Of a DNA stretch of 64,000 nucleotides, positions 1-12,871 are shown one piece after another; within the stretch, counting starts at the first letter, position 1; each line of letters opens with the position of its first letter. The notes below the pieces were generated by a model. The model did no database searches. It was not told where the DNA came from and saw only the letters and a list, made by a program, of their open reading frames with translations. The DNA comes from Scleroderma bovista (Eukaryota; Basidiomycota; Agaricomycetes; Boletales; Sclerodermataceae). The position numbers and the translations under genes are program-made. Where the stretch lies: contig JAYMGJ010000375.1 of assembly GCA_037178675.1 (NCBI GenBank), forward strand, positions 1-64,000, written 5' to 3'.

Positions 1-1058
1 GGTGATCATTACGACGTTCAGGACCACCATTCTTCCGCGCAGACGTGTAGGCGAGAGCTCCTGGATGTAGAGCGGAGCGACGCACGATGCGAGTCCGACA
101 CCGATACCAATCAGGAAACGACATCCGACCTGTAAAATTCGTTGTGGGGTAGTATAACCTGTTGGGAGAAGAGGAAGATGGCATACCATGCTCCATACAG
201 TGTGGCTGACGGCCTGGCCGACGGCACCACCTATGAAAGTAAGGTCTGCAATCCCGATCACGGGGCGGCGACCTGTCCAGTCTGACATGACTCCTGCTGC
301 TAAACCACCGAGAAGCGCGCCGAGTGTAGTAGCGGAGGTGATGAATTCCTGGAGTTGTGACGGAACTGATGAACAGGTGAAGCTATTCTCTGCACATTAA
401 ACTGACTTTTTCCCCATCGGAAAGCTGGGCAGGACCTAAATCGCCATTGATCGTTACAAGTGTGCCTGAGATGACACCAGTGTCATATCCTGCGAAGGCG
501 TTCGTTCACTACATATTGAAGTCATCAGCAAGGCCGACGTACCGAAAAGCAATCCAGATATCGTGCAGCAGCAGACTAGGAGCCAAATGAACCATGTCGT
601 CCTTTCCTCCCCCTCTGCGATGACGGCAAACTCAGAGATTTCGCCAGCAGCAATGCACTGTGCGACATCGAGATATGCATCGGCGTTAACAGCCGGCGAG
701 TGGTCGTTGTCTTCCTCTCCCCGAGCCATTCTACAAATCTCCGGATCGTGCTTAGCGTCTTCTACGGCCTTTCGGGCTCGAATCAGGTGAAACGGTGACT
801 AGCGCTTCTTCTAAATCTTGTACTTCGAAGTTTGGTCACATGCATTGAACTGCGGCATGCATGCAATAGCTGTTCTTCGCGGTTTTCCCTCACCGAACTA
901 TTCTCAGAAGAGGAAGCCGTTTTGACATCGGCCATGCATTGATACCCGAAGGACATTTCCCGTGATGCAGATGAACTCGCCAACAATTCAGAGTACATAC
1001 CAAGAGAATTCTGCCTCTGAGCTACACTTGGAGACGAACGCTGATTCAGACTCAACAT
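1..1058 (-). CDS. MFS sugar/myo-inositol transporter, N-terminal part (gene runs off the left edge)
   Basis: Major facilitator superfamily sugar porter of the plasma membrane, most like fungal proton-coupled myo-inositol transporters. Spliced reading gives a hydrophilic N-terminus (FHLIRARKAVEDAKHDPEIC), the first transmembrane segment (WFIWLLVCCCTISGLLFG), then YDTGVISGTLVTINGDLG, LGALLGGLAAGVMSDWTGRR and GVGLASCVAPLYIQELSPTR. YDTGVISG, DxxGRRP and PLYxxELSPxxxRG are sugar-porter hallmarks. Introns I place: 490-542, about 361-401, one near 130-185, and 799-893 upstream. The ATG at 1058 depends on the 799-893 intron (phase 0); ATG 729 is a later in-frame alternative. The C-terminal half lies outside the window. 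Family sure; substrate and start inferred. Confidence 0.8.
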
Positions 1059-1677
1059 GGTGGACAACTTACAACATATTCCTGGTACGTATATTATGTT
1101 AACCTGGACTATGCATCCATCTTTACCTATTATAGAAGTGGCGGCCGCATGACCTATCATATACGGGGGTTAGTACCAGTGCAATGAATTTCAAACCATA
1201 CAACTTTGTCCCGATTGCGGCATTCCTCAGAAATGTTCATCCGCGTGCTTGCCCCCTTCCCTTGTTCGACAAGGGTTCTGGGACCGTTTTAATTCATGGG
1301 AACGTGACATTGATTAACGGCTTGAACTTTTTGCCCTTTTAAGGGCATGTAGAGAGAGATTCAACCCTTTTAAATGTGGATATGTTATGCAGTCGAGAGT
1401 CCGGCGTTTACAACGAGAAGCGCTAAGATGACTGACCAGACTGTAGCAGAGTTAAGCAAGGATTCTGCCGGCGCAGATCCCCCGGAGCGGCGGCCGCATC
1501 TCAGAACTAATACATACGAGAGTCAGTACTACAATAAATTTCAACCCTTCTTCCTCCTTCCTCTCCTAAAAATGTCTTGTAATATCAAAAGCTTAGCTAA
1601 ATGTACCAATCAAATTAGATTTCAAAACACTGACCTTATCCATCTCTTGCTTAGTGTATTAACGACTGGCCGCTGAC
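1059..1677. other. Gene-free spacer
   Basis: Lies upstream of the transporter and downstream of the FNT gene, both on the minus strand. The open frames are short and show no family motif. No RNA gene or repeat recognised. Confidence 0.5.
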
Positions 1678-3105
1678 CTATGGGTGAACATCGACTGAAC
1701 TTTGTCCCGAAGAGATTGAATCATCCTGGTCCTTGCAATTGGCACAGCCCTCCTCAGCGTTAACCAATCCTTCTCTCTTGGAGGCACCAAAGTAGAAGTA
1801 GACCGCAGGAAGGCCCACGAAACTGGCGCCGACAAGATTCCCCAGGAATGACGCAATCAAGGACCTTGGGTGAAGAAAATGAGAACGGAACCTACAGGAT
1901 CAAATCAGGGTAGACCGACTACTTTTTAATGTAGTAAGCTGGCGTCAACTGTAACAAATTAGCTTTGTGTAATTGAGAAAATGTCAAGCACGAACGTCAG
2001 CACGAAGCATAATTCCTAAGGTGATTTTGAACATGTTGACAACCACTATAAGGGACCGTAATTAGCCTCGTTGAAATTTAAATTAAATACCATCTGCCTA
2101 CTGTGATCAAATCCACAAGTAACAAATGCCTTCACAGTCGTACGATGATCAGCTGACACCCGGTGCTAGGGTTTAATGAATAGTTACATACCCAGATGGG
2201 CAACCAGAGAGAGACAATTTTGGAGATTGTCTCCCGAGCTCCTGTCGCTTGCTGTGGAGCCCGTCAGACAAAAAGGAGTAAATCCTACTATCATTTCTCA
2301 CCCAAAAACCGATACAGACCAGCCAGTTGCAGCCAATACCCTTGAGGAAAATTTGGTACCAGGTCGGGGTTACGGCCCTTGTGCTGGGGAAACATTCAAA
2401 AACCGACGACAAAAACATTTAAAGAGCCATTGCTTACACGGCAAAATTTCTAATGTATGCGGCATAAGGGTCGGCAACAACAAGGCCATCGCCTGAAAGC
2501 ATTTACTATCGATATCAGTTAGAAATGATGTAACAATGGCACGAACTCTTAGCAAGGAAGACAGCAGATAAAAGACTTCCACAAAGGTTTCCAAAAAAAA
2601 CTGCATCTAAGCATCAGCCTTGCATCTGGATTGTACGGTCCGACATACCAATGACCCAGTTGGTAGGTATACTCCACCAAGGAAGTGAACCGTTGAGAAC
2701 AGCCATAGGGAAAATCTGCATGCGGGATGTCAAGGAAGCTCTGGAACAAATCTTTTCAGGAACCTACCATAAGGTTACTAGTGAGGAGCTCGAACCCTTG
2801 CAGGGTGATTCTATAGAACCGGTGTCGTTACACAAAGGCGACATGCAATATTTCAAGGGACCATACGCGACAAGCCCAACGGGGAAAACAAATCCACCGA
2901 GAAGTTTAACAATGCCGGGGTTAGTTGACGTCAAGGACGGCGAGCCACCTTGTACGATAAAATCAAAGAGGCTACCGAACGATAAAATGACGCCAGCAAG
3001 GATAGCCTTAACGAACACTTTGTCGTACTGGGTGTTGTGTTTCGTCACCGCTTGTTGGATTATAGCAACAGCGACCTCGGCAGGCTGGAGCGTGGATGAA
3101 TCCAT
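1678..3105 (-). CDS. Formate/nitrite transporter (FNT family)
   Basis: Pentameric channel-like membrane protein moving formate or nitrite. The N-terminal exon (start ATG 3105, MDSSTLQPAEVAVAI) contains VKAILAGVILSFGSLFD and NPGIVKLLGGFVFPVGLV. Later exons give QIFPMAVLNGSLPWWSIPTN, TPTWYQIFLKGIGCNWLVC, an ATGARETISKIVSLWLPIW segment, FVTCGFDHS, NMFKITLGIM and the last helix FLGNLVGASFVGLPAVYFYF, ending at a TAG at 1678. The order and the GFDH-x-NMF region match FNT proteins throughout, so the gene looks complete although cut by many short introns whose exact edges I did not all fix. Substrate (nitrite versus formate) cannot be told; no nitrate-assimilation gene is adjacent. Confidence 0.88.
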
Positions 3106-4865
3106 TTTATTGTATACGTTGAGGGTGAACCAGATAATGAACCTATGGGAAGGATAACAGGAGGGGGACATATTCTGTGAGGCAGGTGGCTAGATATACG
3201 AACCCTGAAGAAGAATAGTTCATGACCCGCAAGATTCCACAGGCGGACACCGGCCCCCATTGCCTCGGACGAATTCGCATCGAAGAGCCTTTTCCTTGGA
3301 AAAAGGGTCCCTAAGGGCAAGAAATGAGATCATGACCTGGAATAAGCGTTTGACTCATCTCTATTATCAGCGAACCTCCGAGGTGGTGTGCAGAGACCTG
3401 GATATTCTTAAGAGAAAAAATGGTCACATTGTTTTAGGACCTCGATAATGCCTCCGTTGTAGACTAGAAGCTATTGTAAACACTATTTAGTAGCAGTTAA
3501 GGGTGATGTATTCTAAATCAGGGGTAGCTTGCCTTGCGTTTCCACAGTTCTTGTTCTTCTCGAAGTCAACGGGTCGGGATGTATTGTCGAATCAACACTG
3601 GGAATGAGGCAGAAGGACGAAAACATTACGGCAAAAAGGTATTGTTCTCTTCTTCAATTGAGATGACATATATCACATTGGGCGAATGGAGTATTCCCAA
3701 ATAGTGAGACGGCATCAACCGTTTTCGAATTCTGCAGGGTTAGCCTGGATATATACATTTCGCAGTATTGTTCTCTGAGAAGAAAAAATAAGGTGCTCTA
3801 ACCCAAACCGCAAAGATTGCGAAAGGACCTACAATGGATAGACATCTAGCAAGTATAGCAAGGCGACGAAACATCGTTGTGTCAAAAAATCGCCTCTTCC
3901 TCGCTGGACACTTGGCAGACATCGTCGGAGGAGAGAATCTCAGATGCTGACTGTGTGCACTGACGTTGAATCCAAGTCTGGTCTTGCGATGTAGCGTTTA
4001 GATCGAAGAATTTTGGTTCTGGAATATCTGCTGCGAAGTGGTACTACGATCAGTATTGCCTTAGCATTAAATGTCACGGGGTCCTGTCGTGTTGTCTAGG
4101 AATGTGCATGTCATTGGTAGAAGCATTGACCTGGTGCGAGGGTAAGCCGGCGACACGAGCGTCTGGGTCACATGCATTTTTTTTGTCCCCTGGAACTTTT
4201 CAGAATCCGACTACGGACGAACTCGGAGCATCCAAGATGGGTGTTTCCATCATTTGTATGTCTCCATATGATGATGATGTCAATTGCGCTTGTGAAAGAT
4301 GGATGGATTTACGTCCTTGTAGTCTCGGTGTGTACCAATTTCATCGAGGTGGATGGATAGAAATCAGAAACCATCCAATTTTCGTTCATCAGATGAGTCC
4401 TAGGTTGAGTTTGAAGAGACGCGTAAGCCGTGTGGACACATTTTTGGAATGATGAAGACCAGACAACAATCGACAATGGATGTTCGGAGAGACGGCTACA
4501 AATTGAGTCGTGTACATTGTAATGCCCTTCTCATTTCGACATTGCCTCAACAACGCGCACGAGTCTCAGGTCAAACTTCCAGTCTGCAAGAGAAACTCCC
4601 ATATAGGCTCAGAAACTAAATACCAGTACCTTTATTTGGTATGGCCTACCCCAATTTAATGTCTGGATGCCTTGGGCAGTGCACCATGTCTATCTCTCTA
4701 CATCCAGAGGAAATTGTCAGGTTTGAAGTGACAAACAAGGTTTACACTGGACTTCCCCGAGTTATCATCAGCAAAGAAATCGATACATATACGAATGCTC
4801 TAACCCAAATCTCAAAAGATGAGTCCAAATTGACAATGCGGGAAAGATATCTATGACAAACGGCT
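3106..4865. other. Gene-poor interval
   Basis: About 1.8 kb with only short open frames. A 60-codon minus-strand frame at 3740-3922 contains a plausible hydrophobic segment (IVGPFAIFAVWVRAPYFFF), and a 116-codon plus frame covers 4102-4452. Neither has a recognisable domain or convincing neighbouring exons. Could hold an unannotated small gene; nothing supported. Confidence 0.3.
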
Positions 4866-7088
4866 TCAGAGGGTAAAACTCCATGCATCTCGATTATCTG
4901 CCCATAGTCTGGCATATTCCAAACACAGCCGATACACATACGCTGCCATCATATCAGCCTTGGTCTAGGTGAATAAGAAACGAAAAAAGAACCTTCCATA
5001 TCGACAGTGCGTCCTATTGTCCTCTTCCATTGCTTTCCAGCCCTCGCAATCTGTCTAAGTTGCCTGTCCCCATTCGCTCGTATCGTACTGATATCAGCAC
5101 CAAGAGTACTTGTCATATTTGCGGCTTGGAGCGTTGAATACGTTGGTCCTGAGAAATAGGCGTGGATATTGTATATCTCCGAATAAGAAGATGAGAGAGG
5201 AATGTAGTGCAACCTAGCAAGGATGCGTTACCATCGTCATTATCACAAGGCGAAGGTTGACGGAGATGATGGGGGACACTCACCAAGGCTGTACCCAATC
5301 TGAAAAGTACTCCTTGTACACGGTCGATTTAATAACTGCGCTATCAGACGCCATAAACGCCATAAATCGACCAGAATACCCCATTCCATCCAGATCGATG
5401 AGGTACTTATATGCCCAGTGTTCGCCCAACGGCACTGCGTCTGCGAACCTGTGTGCTCTCCGAAGGGCTTCTTCACCCCCCGGATAGCTCCCCACAGAAG
5501 ACACGAACGCAACGTCCGTGATTTCTCTGTTAAGAGAACCTGCATGAACTGCGGTGGATATAAATGTGCCAGGACTCAGAGGGGACTCGTGGATGATAGT
5601 ACAGTTGGCTGCCGCATCCTCGTGGGTCATATGGACAAATCTAGGGTCGCGAAATTAGTTTCTCGCAAAAGATCTCATGATATATACCTGTGTCGCTGAT
5701 AGTTAGGAGAGAACCCTGGGGGTGTACTTCCTCCACCGGTAGTAGCCCCGCGCCAAAAGATAACGTCGCTCTTCTCATCCCAAGGAACTTCCATATCGTC
5801 GATCCCCTTAGGCTCAAGGTTAACAGGATCCCATCCATATGTATATCTGCTATTTTGACCATGGTAATAATGACTTGGGATCCTAATATCTGCAAATCCC
5901 TTCGCCTTTGCAGGAGAGAACACAGGGTACAGCTTCGACATGGTGCGCCAGTCGGAAAAGAAGTGCCCCTGGGTAACGTGGGCCCATGGATATCGACAAA
6001 AATCAAGATCTACATCGACCGTGGATACGAATGCGAATGATTCGCCTGGCGTGTTGGATGTGCCTAGTAGACTTCGGGGCTTTTCTACGTTGGGGTTGCG
6101 GTAAGAGCTGAATAGCCGGCGTGCTTGGGTGTTTGGAGCGCAGGTGCGACGGAATGCGTCCCAGACGCTACCGGCTCCTTGCCAATCTGGGGTGAATTCG
6201 TCCACTGCAACTCGGTGAGACTCCAGTGCGATGAGAAGGAAGGAATGGATTCGTACCAGAGCTCTCGAAGGTGAGATTAGAGTATTGCTGGTATTCCCAA
6301 GGTACTAGAACGCGACCTTCTGCTTTGGCATTAATCGGGAAGTCCATGTTCGGGAGCTGAATGAAATGTGAGCGTGACTCCAATTCGATTGCAGAAGCGC
6401 ACAACCTTGTGTTGGTATTTTTCTACAAGACGCCGAAACCCAAGGGAGCGGTGACCCTTTTCTTGGTCCTTGAACTTTTTCTGTATCTTGAAGTCGATAG
6501 CCTGGCCGTCCTGTATGCGCACTAGATCGATGGATGGCAGCTGACCCGCCTGCATACAAATGTCCACGTGAGCGCTATCACCAGGGTCGGGCAACGTACT
6601 TCATATGCCCTCTCCCGAAACTCCCTTCCGCTTAGCAGCCAGAACGGACCAAGGTCTTCGAAAATGGCATCATATTCATCGACAAGCTTGACATCGTTCT
6701 CCGTCGCAAATTCCCACCAATCATCAAACCCACGAGGCGGGTCCCTACCATATCGTTTCTTGTATTCTGCAACAGCCTGTGCGAGAGTCTTGCTCTGTTT
6801 AGCGAGCAACGCCTTGAACTTTTGTTCTGCGTCTGCCATGAGCCTCGGAATAGGGTGTTCGTCGAATACACTGATGTCGCCGCCTTGCCGAGAGAATGGG
6901 AGCCATTTTGGGGAGACGCTGAACCAGTTTGAGCGAACTTTTGAGTGTGAGGAAGAGGAAGAGAGAGATGTGCGATCGCGCCTCGCTGCGAAGAGACCTC
7001 CGAGCATGAAGAACGAAAATACCCATGCTATGTAGATCCACCCTCGCGTCTTGCTTGCGCGGGCATTGCGTGGATCGAGGGGGCTCAT
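4866..7088 (-). CDS. CAP10-type glycosyltransferase, family GT90
   Basis: Probable Golgi type II membrane glycosyltransferase related to cryptococcal Cap10 (xylosyltransferase-like GT90). ATG at 7088 starts MSPLDPRNARASKTRGW, followed by one membrane anchor (IYIAWVFSFFMLGGLFAA), a Ser-rich stem and the catalytic region. Blocks recognised in order: YGRDPPRGFDDWWEFA, SIDLVRIQDGQA, PWEYQQYSNLTFESSG, DVIFWRGATTGG, HKYLLD-like KYLIDLDGMGYSGRF, LASDSAVIKST-like ASDSAVIKSTVYKEYFSDW, HYIPLSSSYSEIYNIHAYF and the C-terminal AYVYRLCLEYARLWADNRDA, with a TGA at 4866. Splices read cleanly: YE|AGQLP, W|LHYIP and DME|AYVYR. Length and order match full GT90 proteins. Confidence 0.9.
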
Positions 7089-8523
7089 GTGTGACCTCGT
7101 TGGAGGCGGCGCCTGCTTCCCGAGGGTATCGTCACTGGTGCAAGCAGCTGGTCTTGAGTGGTGATAGAATGACCGGTGATTGTGTGTACATTTGTTTTGA
7201 CGCCCCCGAGGATTTCTACACAAGTACTACTGCGTACGTGAAGCAAGTCCACCTTGGATCAAGTATTTGTGTTTCAAGTTCAATGCTTATTTCTTGATCT
7301 ACATCTCAGGGCCTTTGTAGGGAACTCCTATCACTGTTTTCCCAATCGATCCTCCATTTAGAATCTAGATGATTCAGGAGTCACCCTTGCCTGAGGTTGC
7401 GCTTGCCGGAATTCCTGTGGTTGTTCTACTCTCCATGGTTGGTCCGCGCGATATGATATCTAAGATATGGATGCTCAAGTTGTTTTTGACTCGCAACTCC
7501 AGCCTCTGGGCCGCTCTATCATATCGCGTCCCTCAACTTGTATTACACAAAACACCAGGCTTCCAGGCAAACCCAAACGAGTCGAGTTGCACTCAAGCCC
7601 AATCCTCAACTACTGACCTCACGCACACTTGTTCATTCCGACTTCCCCGCTCACTCCATGTTCATAGTTGCATAGCTGTACACTCTGCTTCCACCTCACT
7701 GTGGCTCATGCACTATCCAAAATTCCCATAACTGAGCCGCAGGCTGACAGGCGTTCCTTCTGGCCATACTATCTGTGTCAATAAGCGGTCAATTTTATAG
7801 GACATGGGGATCGTTCTTACTACCAAACTTGCGAATATGTTCACAAGTGCACTGTAGGAGAGTATACTGCGTACCTTGCCGATGTATGCCTTTCAGGTCA
7901 GTTCGACAGATAAGGCTTCTTTTTGAACCCAAGTCGTTTTCTGCAACACCTGACTCGAACATTTTTATCATTGCTTTGTCCTTGAACCTGCTTCGACAGC
8001 TCGCTGTCATGTAGCATTGCCTGCACTCGCTCCACAAGTGTGCGCTTCACCGGATACCTGTTCTCCAAAGTATTATGCTCAGTGGGTTTTCATCCTGTTC
8101 CCGTTGACGGCTAAACTGCTCGCTCTGGAATTCGCTACCTCAATCAGCATTTCATCTTTAGTCCCGCTGCAGGTCCAGCCATGCCTCACAATTCTTAGGA
8201 CTTGAGAGCATTGTCCTTCGCCTTCAGCAGATATAGCACGGGGCTGCATATCTATATCATCAGCACTGAATAATCTATCGATAAGTAGATTTCAACATCG
8301 TGTGCAACCGGCCTCGCTCGCACAACCATCAGACTACACGAGTTAACAATAGAGGCTGCCTGGTCGTTGCGTGCTATATTTGCTATACGTAACTAGGTCT
8401 TGTGTGCGGTCACCACTTCTTTCTCACGTGATGACTTGTCTATCCGAAAAAGGGAAGTCAAGAATCCGCCGTTTGAGCACAGTCGACTCCTTCCCTCGTT
8501 CTGCCGCTCAGTCGACCAGCTCA
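7089..8523. other. Intergenic region between divergent GT90 and AMSH genes
   Basis: About 1.4 kb shared upstream region. Plus frames at 7369-7731 and 7775-8014 have no recognisable domain. No repeat or RNA gene seen; probably promoters and 5' UTRs. Confidence 0.4.
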
Positions 8524-11235
8524 ATGAGCTCCCCAAACCCAGTCACACCCCGTCCATCCCCACAACTAACTTCTGCAACCAACCGCAGACCTCTCAGCAT
8601 TGCAGAACTTGCAGATAGAGCACTGCACAATCTATGGGATCCATCAAGGAGTCTCAAGCAGTGGTTGAAAGCTGCCGATGGGTTCCGGAAAGCTGGTAGG
8701 AGCTACGTGGACGCAGGAGATCTCGAGGCTGCCTTTGTCGAGTTTGCTAAGGCAGCTACTATCATCCTCGAGAAGCTTCCTACTCACAAAGAATACTACA
8801 CACTCCTGTCACCAACACAACGCCATAATCTTGGTATTGTGAGTATCGTCTATCGTATCTATCCCCTCGTCTGTTTTTCCTATTATTACAATGACGTCGT
8901 TTACTGTATTCCCTTTATTGGCATCCTCAGCCCTTTCATGTCTTGACAATATAAGGCACCCTTGCCGTTAACCCTCCCGAACTGGATACTCACTGACCCC
9001 CACATACAGAATGGACAGCATATTCTCGAAAATCTCGGGGATCTAAAACCAACTTTGGTTGACCGTTATGAGCGTTGGGCGAGTCGAAACCCAGAAGAAG
9101 CCGTCCGTGCACGTGCTGCGGCTGAGCAAGCAGCGAACTTGAAACAACCAGACGAATGCCGAGATGTTGCCAGATATCCAGCACAGGACGAATCAGGGTG
9201 GCAAGCTCAGGAAGCTGCACGTCGTGACTCGGGGAGAAGACGTGAAGAAGAGAGAAGGAGAGATGAATACCGCCATAGACCACCTGTAGACCAGGGAACA
9301 CCGGAACAACCCATCCGCTTACAAATCGACACAAGGAATAGGAAACATGAAGACGCCGTGGCGGCTGCTAGGCGCGCCGCTAGCTCGTCTTCCGGAGAGC
9401 ATCATCGACAAGAGAGAACTCCAGAATCAATGACACCCGTGAGTGGTGAAGACCGACAACGGGAACAAGATGACCTATGGAGACGGGAAGAGGAAGATGC
9501 AGCGCGAAGACGACCTCGAGAGCAACAAGGCATCTTGAGGCGCCAGCAAGAAGCAGAGGTAGCTTCTCGTGTTGCACGACGCACCTATTCCACCCCCACG
9601 GCACACGTTGCTGGCCCCTCTACCCTAACACCACAGCGTTCGATAATCGAAGAACCAGCATATGAAGATGCTATTCCCCTATCAATGCCTTTGGAAAGCC
9701 CTACAAGGTCTGCGTTATCTTGGCAGTTCTGTCACAGCAACTGATCTGGGCGTTGTGCCACAGGGATCCAGTGAATAAACCACAATCTGTGAAAAAGTTT
9801 GTATCCCTTTCATTCGCGTTCGACCGACAAGTGCTGACACCTCCGCCAGCCTTTCATACCCCGTACCAGTGACCACAACTTCACCTGCCCCGCCAGACAG
9901 TTATGTCCGCTATCCTCAACTTATGTCACAACATCAACGCTTGCAAGGGTATACTCCTTCCCTGCATTCTATGTTTAGTTACCCAAGCCTTAGACCTTCC
10001 AATGTTGCACCCTCATCATTACTGTTCATTCCACCACCACCATCACCAGATCCATCGAAGCTGGGCTCCGATAGCAATATCCACTCACGCGATCTATTCC
10101 CTCCCCATCGTCAACCCTTACCTAACGCCTCTTCTGTCCCTCCTGCGACCCAACAACAACAGCAACAACAACGGCCACCTGCACCTACCGGACTTGCGTA
10201 TCCCCCTCTTTCCCGACACCCGCACAACCAGGGACCACCAGCGTCCCTTCCTCACACACTCCAACATGTCAGCGCCGATCGCTTTCGCACCCCCTCCCAA
10301 GAATCCGCACGCATCATTCGAGACAGAACAGTAGTAGACAACGACCGCGTACCTGACCTTAAAACAGTCTTACTTCCGCGTGACTGTCTCCCCCGCTTTT
10401 TATCGATCGCAGCGCTCAACACGGCTCGCAACTGCGAGACCTGTGGGTTGTTGTTGGGGAGGGATCAGGGTGGGAAGTATGTGGTTACTGTATTATTGAT
10501 TCCCCGACAGCATTCGACGAGTGATACTTGTACGATGGATGAAGAAGAGTTGGTTATGCAGTTTACGGAGGAGAGAGCGTTGATCACGCTTGGATGGGTG
10601 AGTATTAGTTTGGAGAGGGATGGGTGCATAAACCGCCTGACACCTCTGGGTATTTGTTTGACAGATCCACACGCACCCCTCTCAATCATGTGAGTGGTGC
10701 CTGCATCAGCATCACATCGACCAACGAATGAAACAGGTTTTATGTCCTCCGTAGATCTGCATACACATTCTGGGTTCCAGCGAATGCTCCCAGAATCGTT
10801 CGCTGTCGTCTGTGCACCCAAGTTTACACCAAGGTAAGCACGCTCCCATTCCATCTATCGCCATAGATCCGCCGTGTGCGGTGTATGATATGTCATTAGA
10901 CATACGTGTGTTTCCGAGTTTGAAATTGAACTGAAGTAACTGACTCCACGACAGCTTTGGAATCTTCCGCCTGACAGATCCGCCTGGATTACAGACTATA
11001 CTGGGATGTAATTCTAAAGAAGCGTTTCATCCGCACCCAGATCTTCCGATTTATACTGTGCGTCCCCATCCCTTCCTCTTTTTTTTTTTCCGCAACTTAC
11101 CTCACGCTGACCCCCATTTTTTGTTCCGGTTTTCGTTGTTGGATCGGTACTCAACTGACCCCGTGCCTGCAGGACGCAGATAAGGGGCATGTGCAGATGA
11201 AGGATATGGCGCTAGAGATTGTAGATTTGCGTTAG
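8524..11235 (+). CDS. AMSH: AMSH/STAMBP-like JAMM deubiquitinase
   Basis: Zinc metalloprotease of the JAMM/MPN+ class that cuts Lys63-linked ubiquitin on endosomes with ESCRT-0. ATG 8524 ([14 protein letters not shown]) precedes a USP8-type dimerisation/MIT-like helical region ([20 protein letters not shown] to [14 protein letters not shown]). Next comes a long Arg/Glu-rich region, a Pro/Ser-rich linker with a glutamine run near 10150, then the MPN domain: ETCGLLLG with the catalytic Glu, and [14 protein letters not shown], which fits HxHx7SxxD exactly after removing an intron starting near 10688. The C-terminal exons read [18 protein letters not shown] and [16 protein letters not shown], with a TAG at 11233. 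All catalytic residues are present. It resembles S. pombe Sst2 and human AMSH. Confidence 0.93.
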
Positions 11236-12289
11236 TATGACTGTCTGGCACGCTAGCTGGTTAGCTCCATTCCCCTCACTTGCAATAATGCATGGGGCGA
11301 GCTTGGTCAGATTCATGTTCTTCCCCGTCGTCTTTCCCATCTTTACTACATATGTACGTGCTTGTCGAGTACGGCAGGTGTAAGAGGGGTTACCGTCAGA
11401 TTGTCTGTCTACTTCTACGCATGCATTCATCATTTGTGCTGTCCTGACTCTTCTTCCGCCCGTCTTCATGGCGTCCGTGTGCAGCTTCATCGGCATTCTT
11501 GGTTTTCAATTAATTCATGCCTGCGGACAGGAAGCACTACTGGATTCCAGGCCCGTGCGCAAAACGCTGGAGTTCGAATTGCAGGTTCGTTTGAGGCTCC
11601 ACTACACCCAAAACCATTGATTGCATCCGATGTAATTCCTATGACTTCAATCCCGCCGGAACAGATAGGACTGTCTAATGAAGACAATGTCTCTCCGTCT
11701 CACATATGCCGCCACCTTCAACTCGACGGCCGTCAAGGCCTGACATTAGCCAAAACCGTTCAATCAACTTTCGTATCGACCCATTCGTACATGACTGCTG
11801 AGCTATACACAGCCAAGCTTTCTCGTTGGCGAAGCAGACACGATTCTTCTCTACTACCAAATAACAAACAAAACACTGCGAACGTAGTCTTTCCCTGTAA
11901 CAAATATATTGAACACAAGAATGGGGCTAAGAAAGGGTATGACTGGCGATATAACATCCATTTTTTTTAAATTCAGATTTATAGTGCTTCTTCGAATATC
12001 CACTGGAAGGGCGATAGTAAGTGTATTAGTTCAGCGTCGAACGAGAGTCATGGGAAGTCGAAACAGTTTCTGCAGCATCTTTTTGGGACCGAGTTTGCCT
12101 AAGTTATTTGGCCCTATAAGCAGTGAAGGAGAGAGTGACCGCGAACATCGTTGCGTCTCCACCGCTGGGTTCCCCCTTTCCTCCATACAGTCACAACACT
12201 TTGCCGTAGAATGTTCATGGGAAGACCGCCGAGCGGACGAAGAATACTGAGGTGGCGCGTCCACGTCGGCGACAACAAGCCTCGGAATT
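11236..12289. other. Interval without a supported gene
   Basis: A 202-codon plus frame at 11362-11970 lacks a domain and shows no splice-linked partner. Minus frames at 12031-12405 may be the C-terminal part of the coding-like segment that follows (IDIGVCPEIPRLVVADVDAP). Confidence 0.3.
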
Positions 12290-12871
12290 TCCGGGCAGAC
12301 CCCGATGTCAATGACTTCGTAGCGCACCAGACGCGATGACACGATCCGCCAGGCAGGCGGGCTGATCCTGACGGACTTTCGTTGTCCATCTTTGATGAGG
12401 TTCACAGATAATGTAATTCGATTTCCGTCGATCCTTGCGAGTGTCGCAAATGCGGACTGTGCATGCTGTAGCGCTCTCTACACACGTCGCGTGTGAGCCC
12501 ACAAAGAAATGCCAGAACCTATCCAGACCCACCGCCCAATTGGAATCAAGCGGAACATAGACCATCTGGTCTTCATGACGGTACGTAATCACATCTGCAA
12601 TGGCAGTAGATCTACGACCAGCCTTCGTACAGTTTGCAGTCATGTCCTGGGTGGGTGAAGTGGGCAGGATACTAGGAAAATGAACATAACTCACTATATA
12701 CTTGTATGAGTAACGATGGCGACCGCCGACAGATGACATAGATAGCACCTGCTGCCGTGACGTGACGTCGACGACAGCATTTCCCCGTCCGAGGATCACT
12801 CTCAGCCGAGCAACGGTGCTGGAGATAAGAATGCCTGACCAAAGCCTAGAAGTGCGGGTCACTGATTCCAA
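12290..12871 (-). CDS. Unrecognised coding-like segment, possibly beta-propeller/F-box-associated protein fragment
   Basis: A 187-codon minus frame contains a believable intron of about 50 bp (GTGAGT...CCCAG near 12650-12700). It joins VGGRHRYSYKYI to DMTANCTKAGRRS, followed by YRHEDQMVYVPLDSNWAVGL and CTVRICDTRKDRRKSNYI. The alternation of hydrophobic strands resembles the unnamed F-box/WD40-type proteins common in polypores, but I see no F-box or certain WD repeat and cannot fix start or stop. Further scraps extend to about 12031 and 13137. May be a decayed gene. Confidence 0.3.
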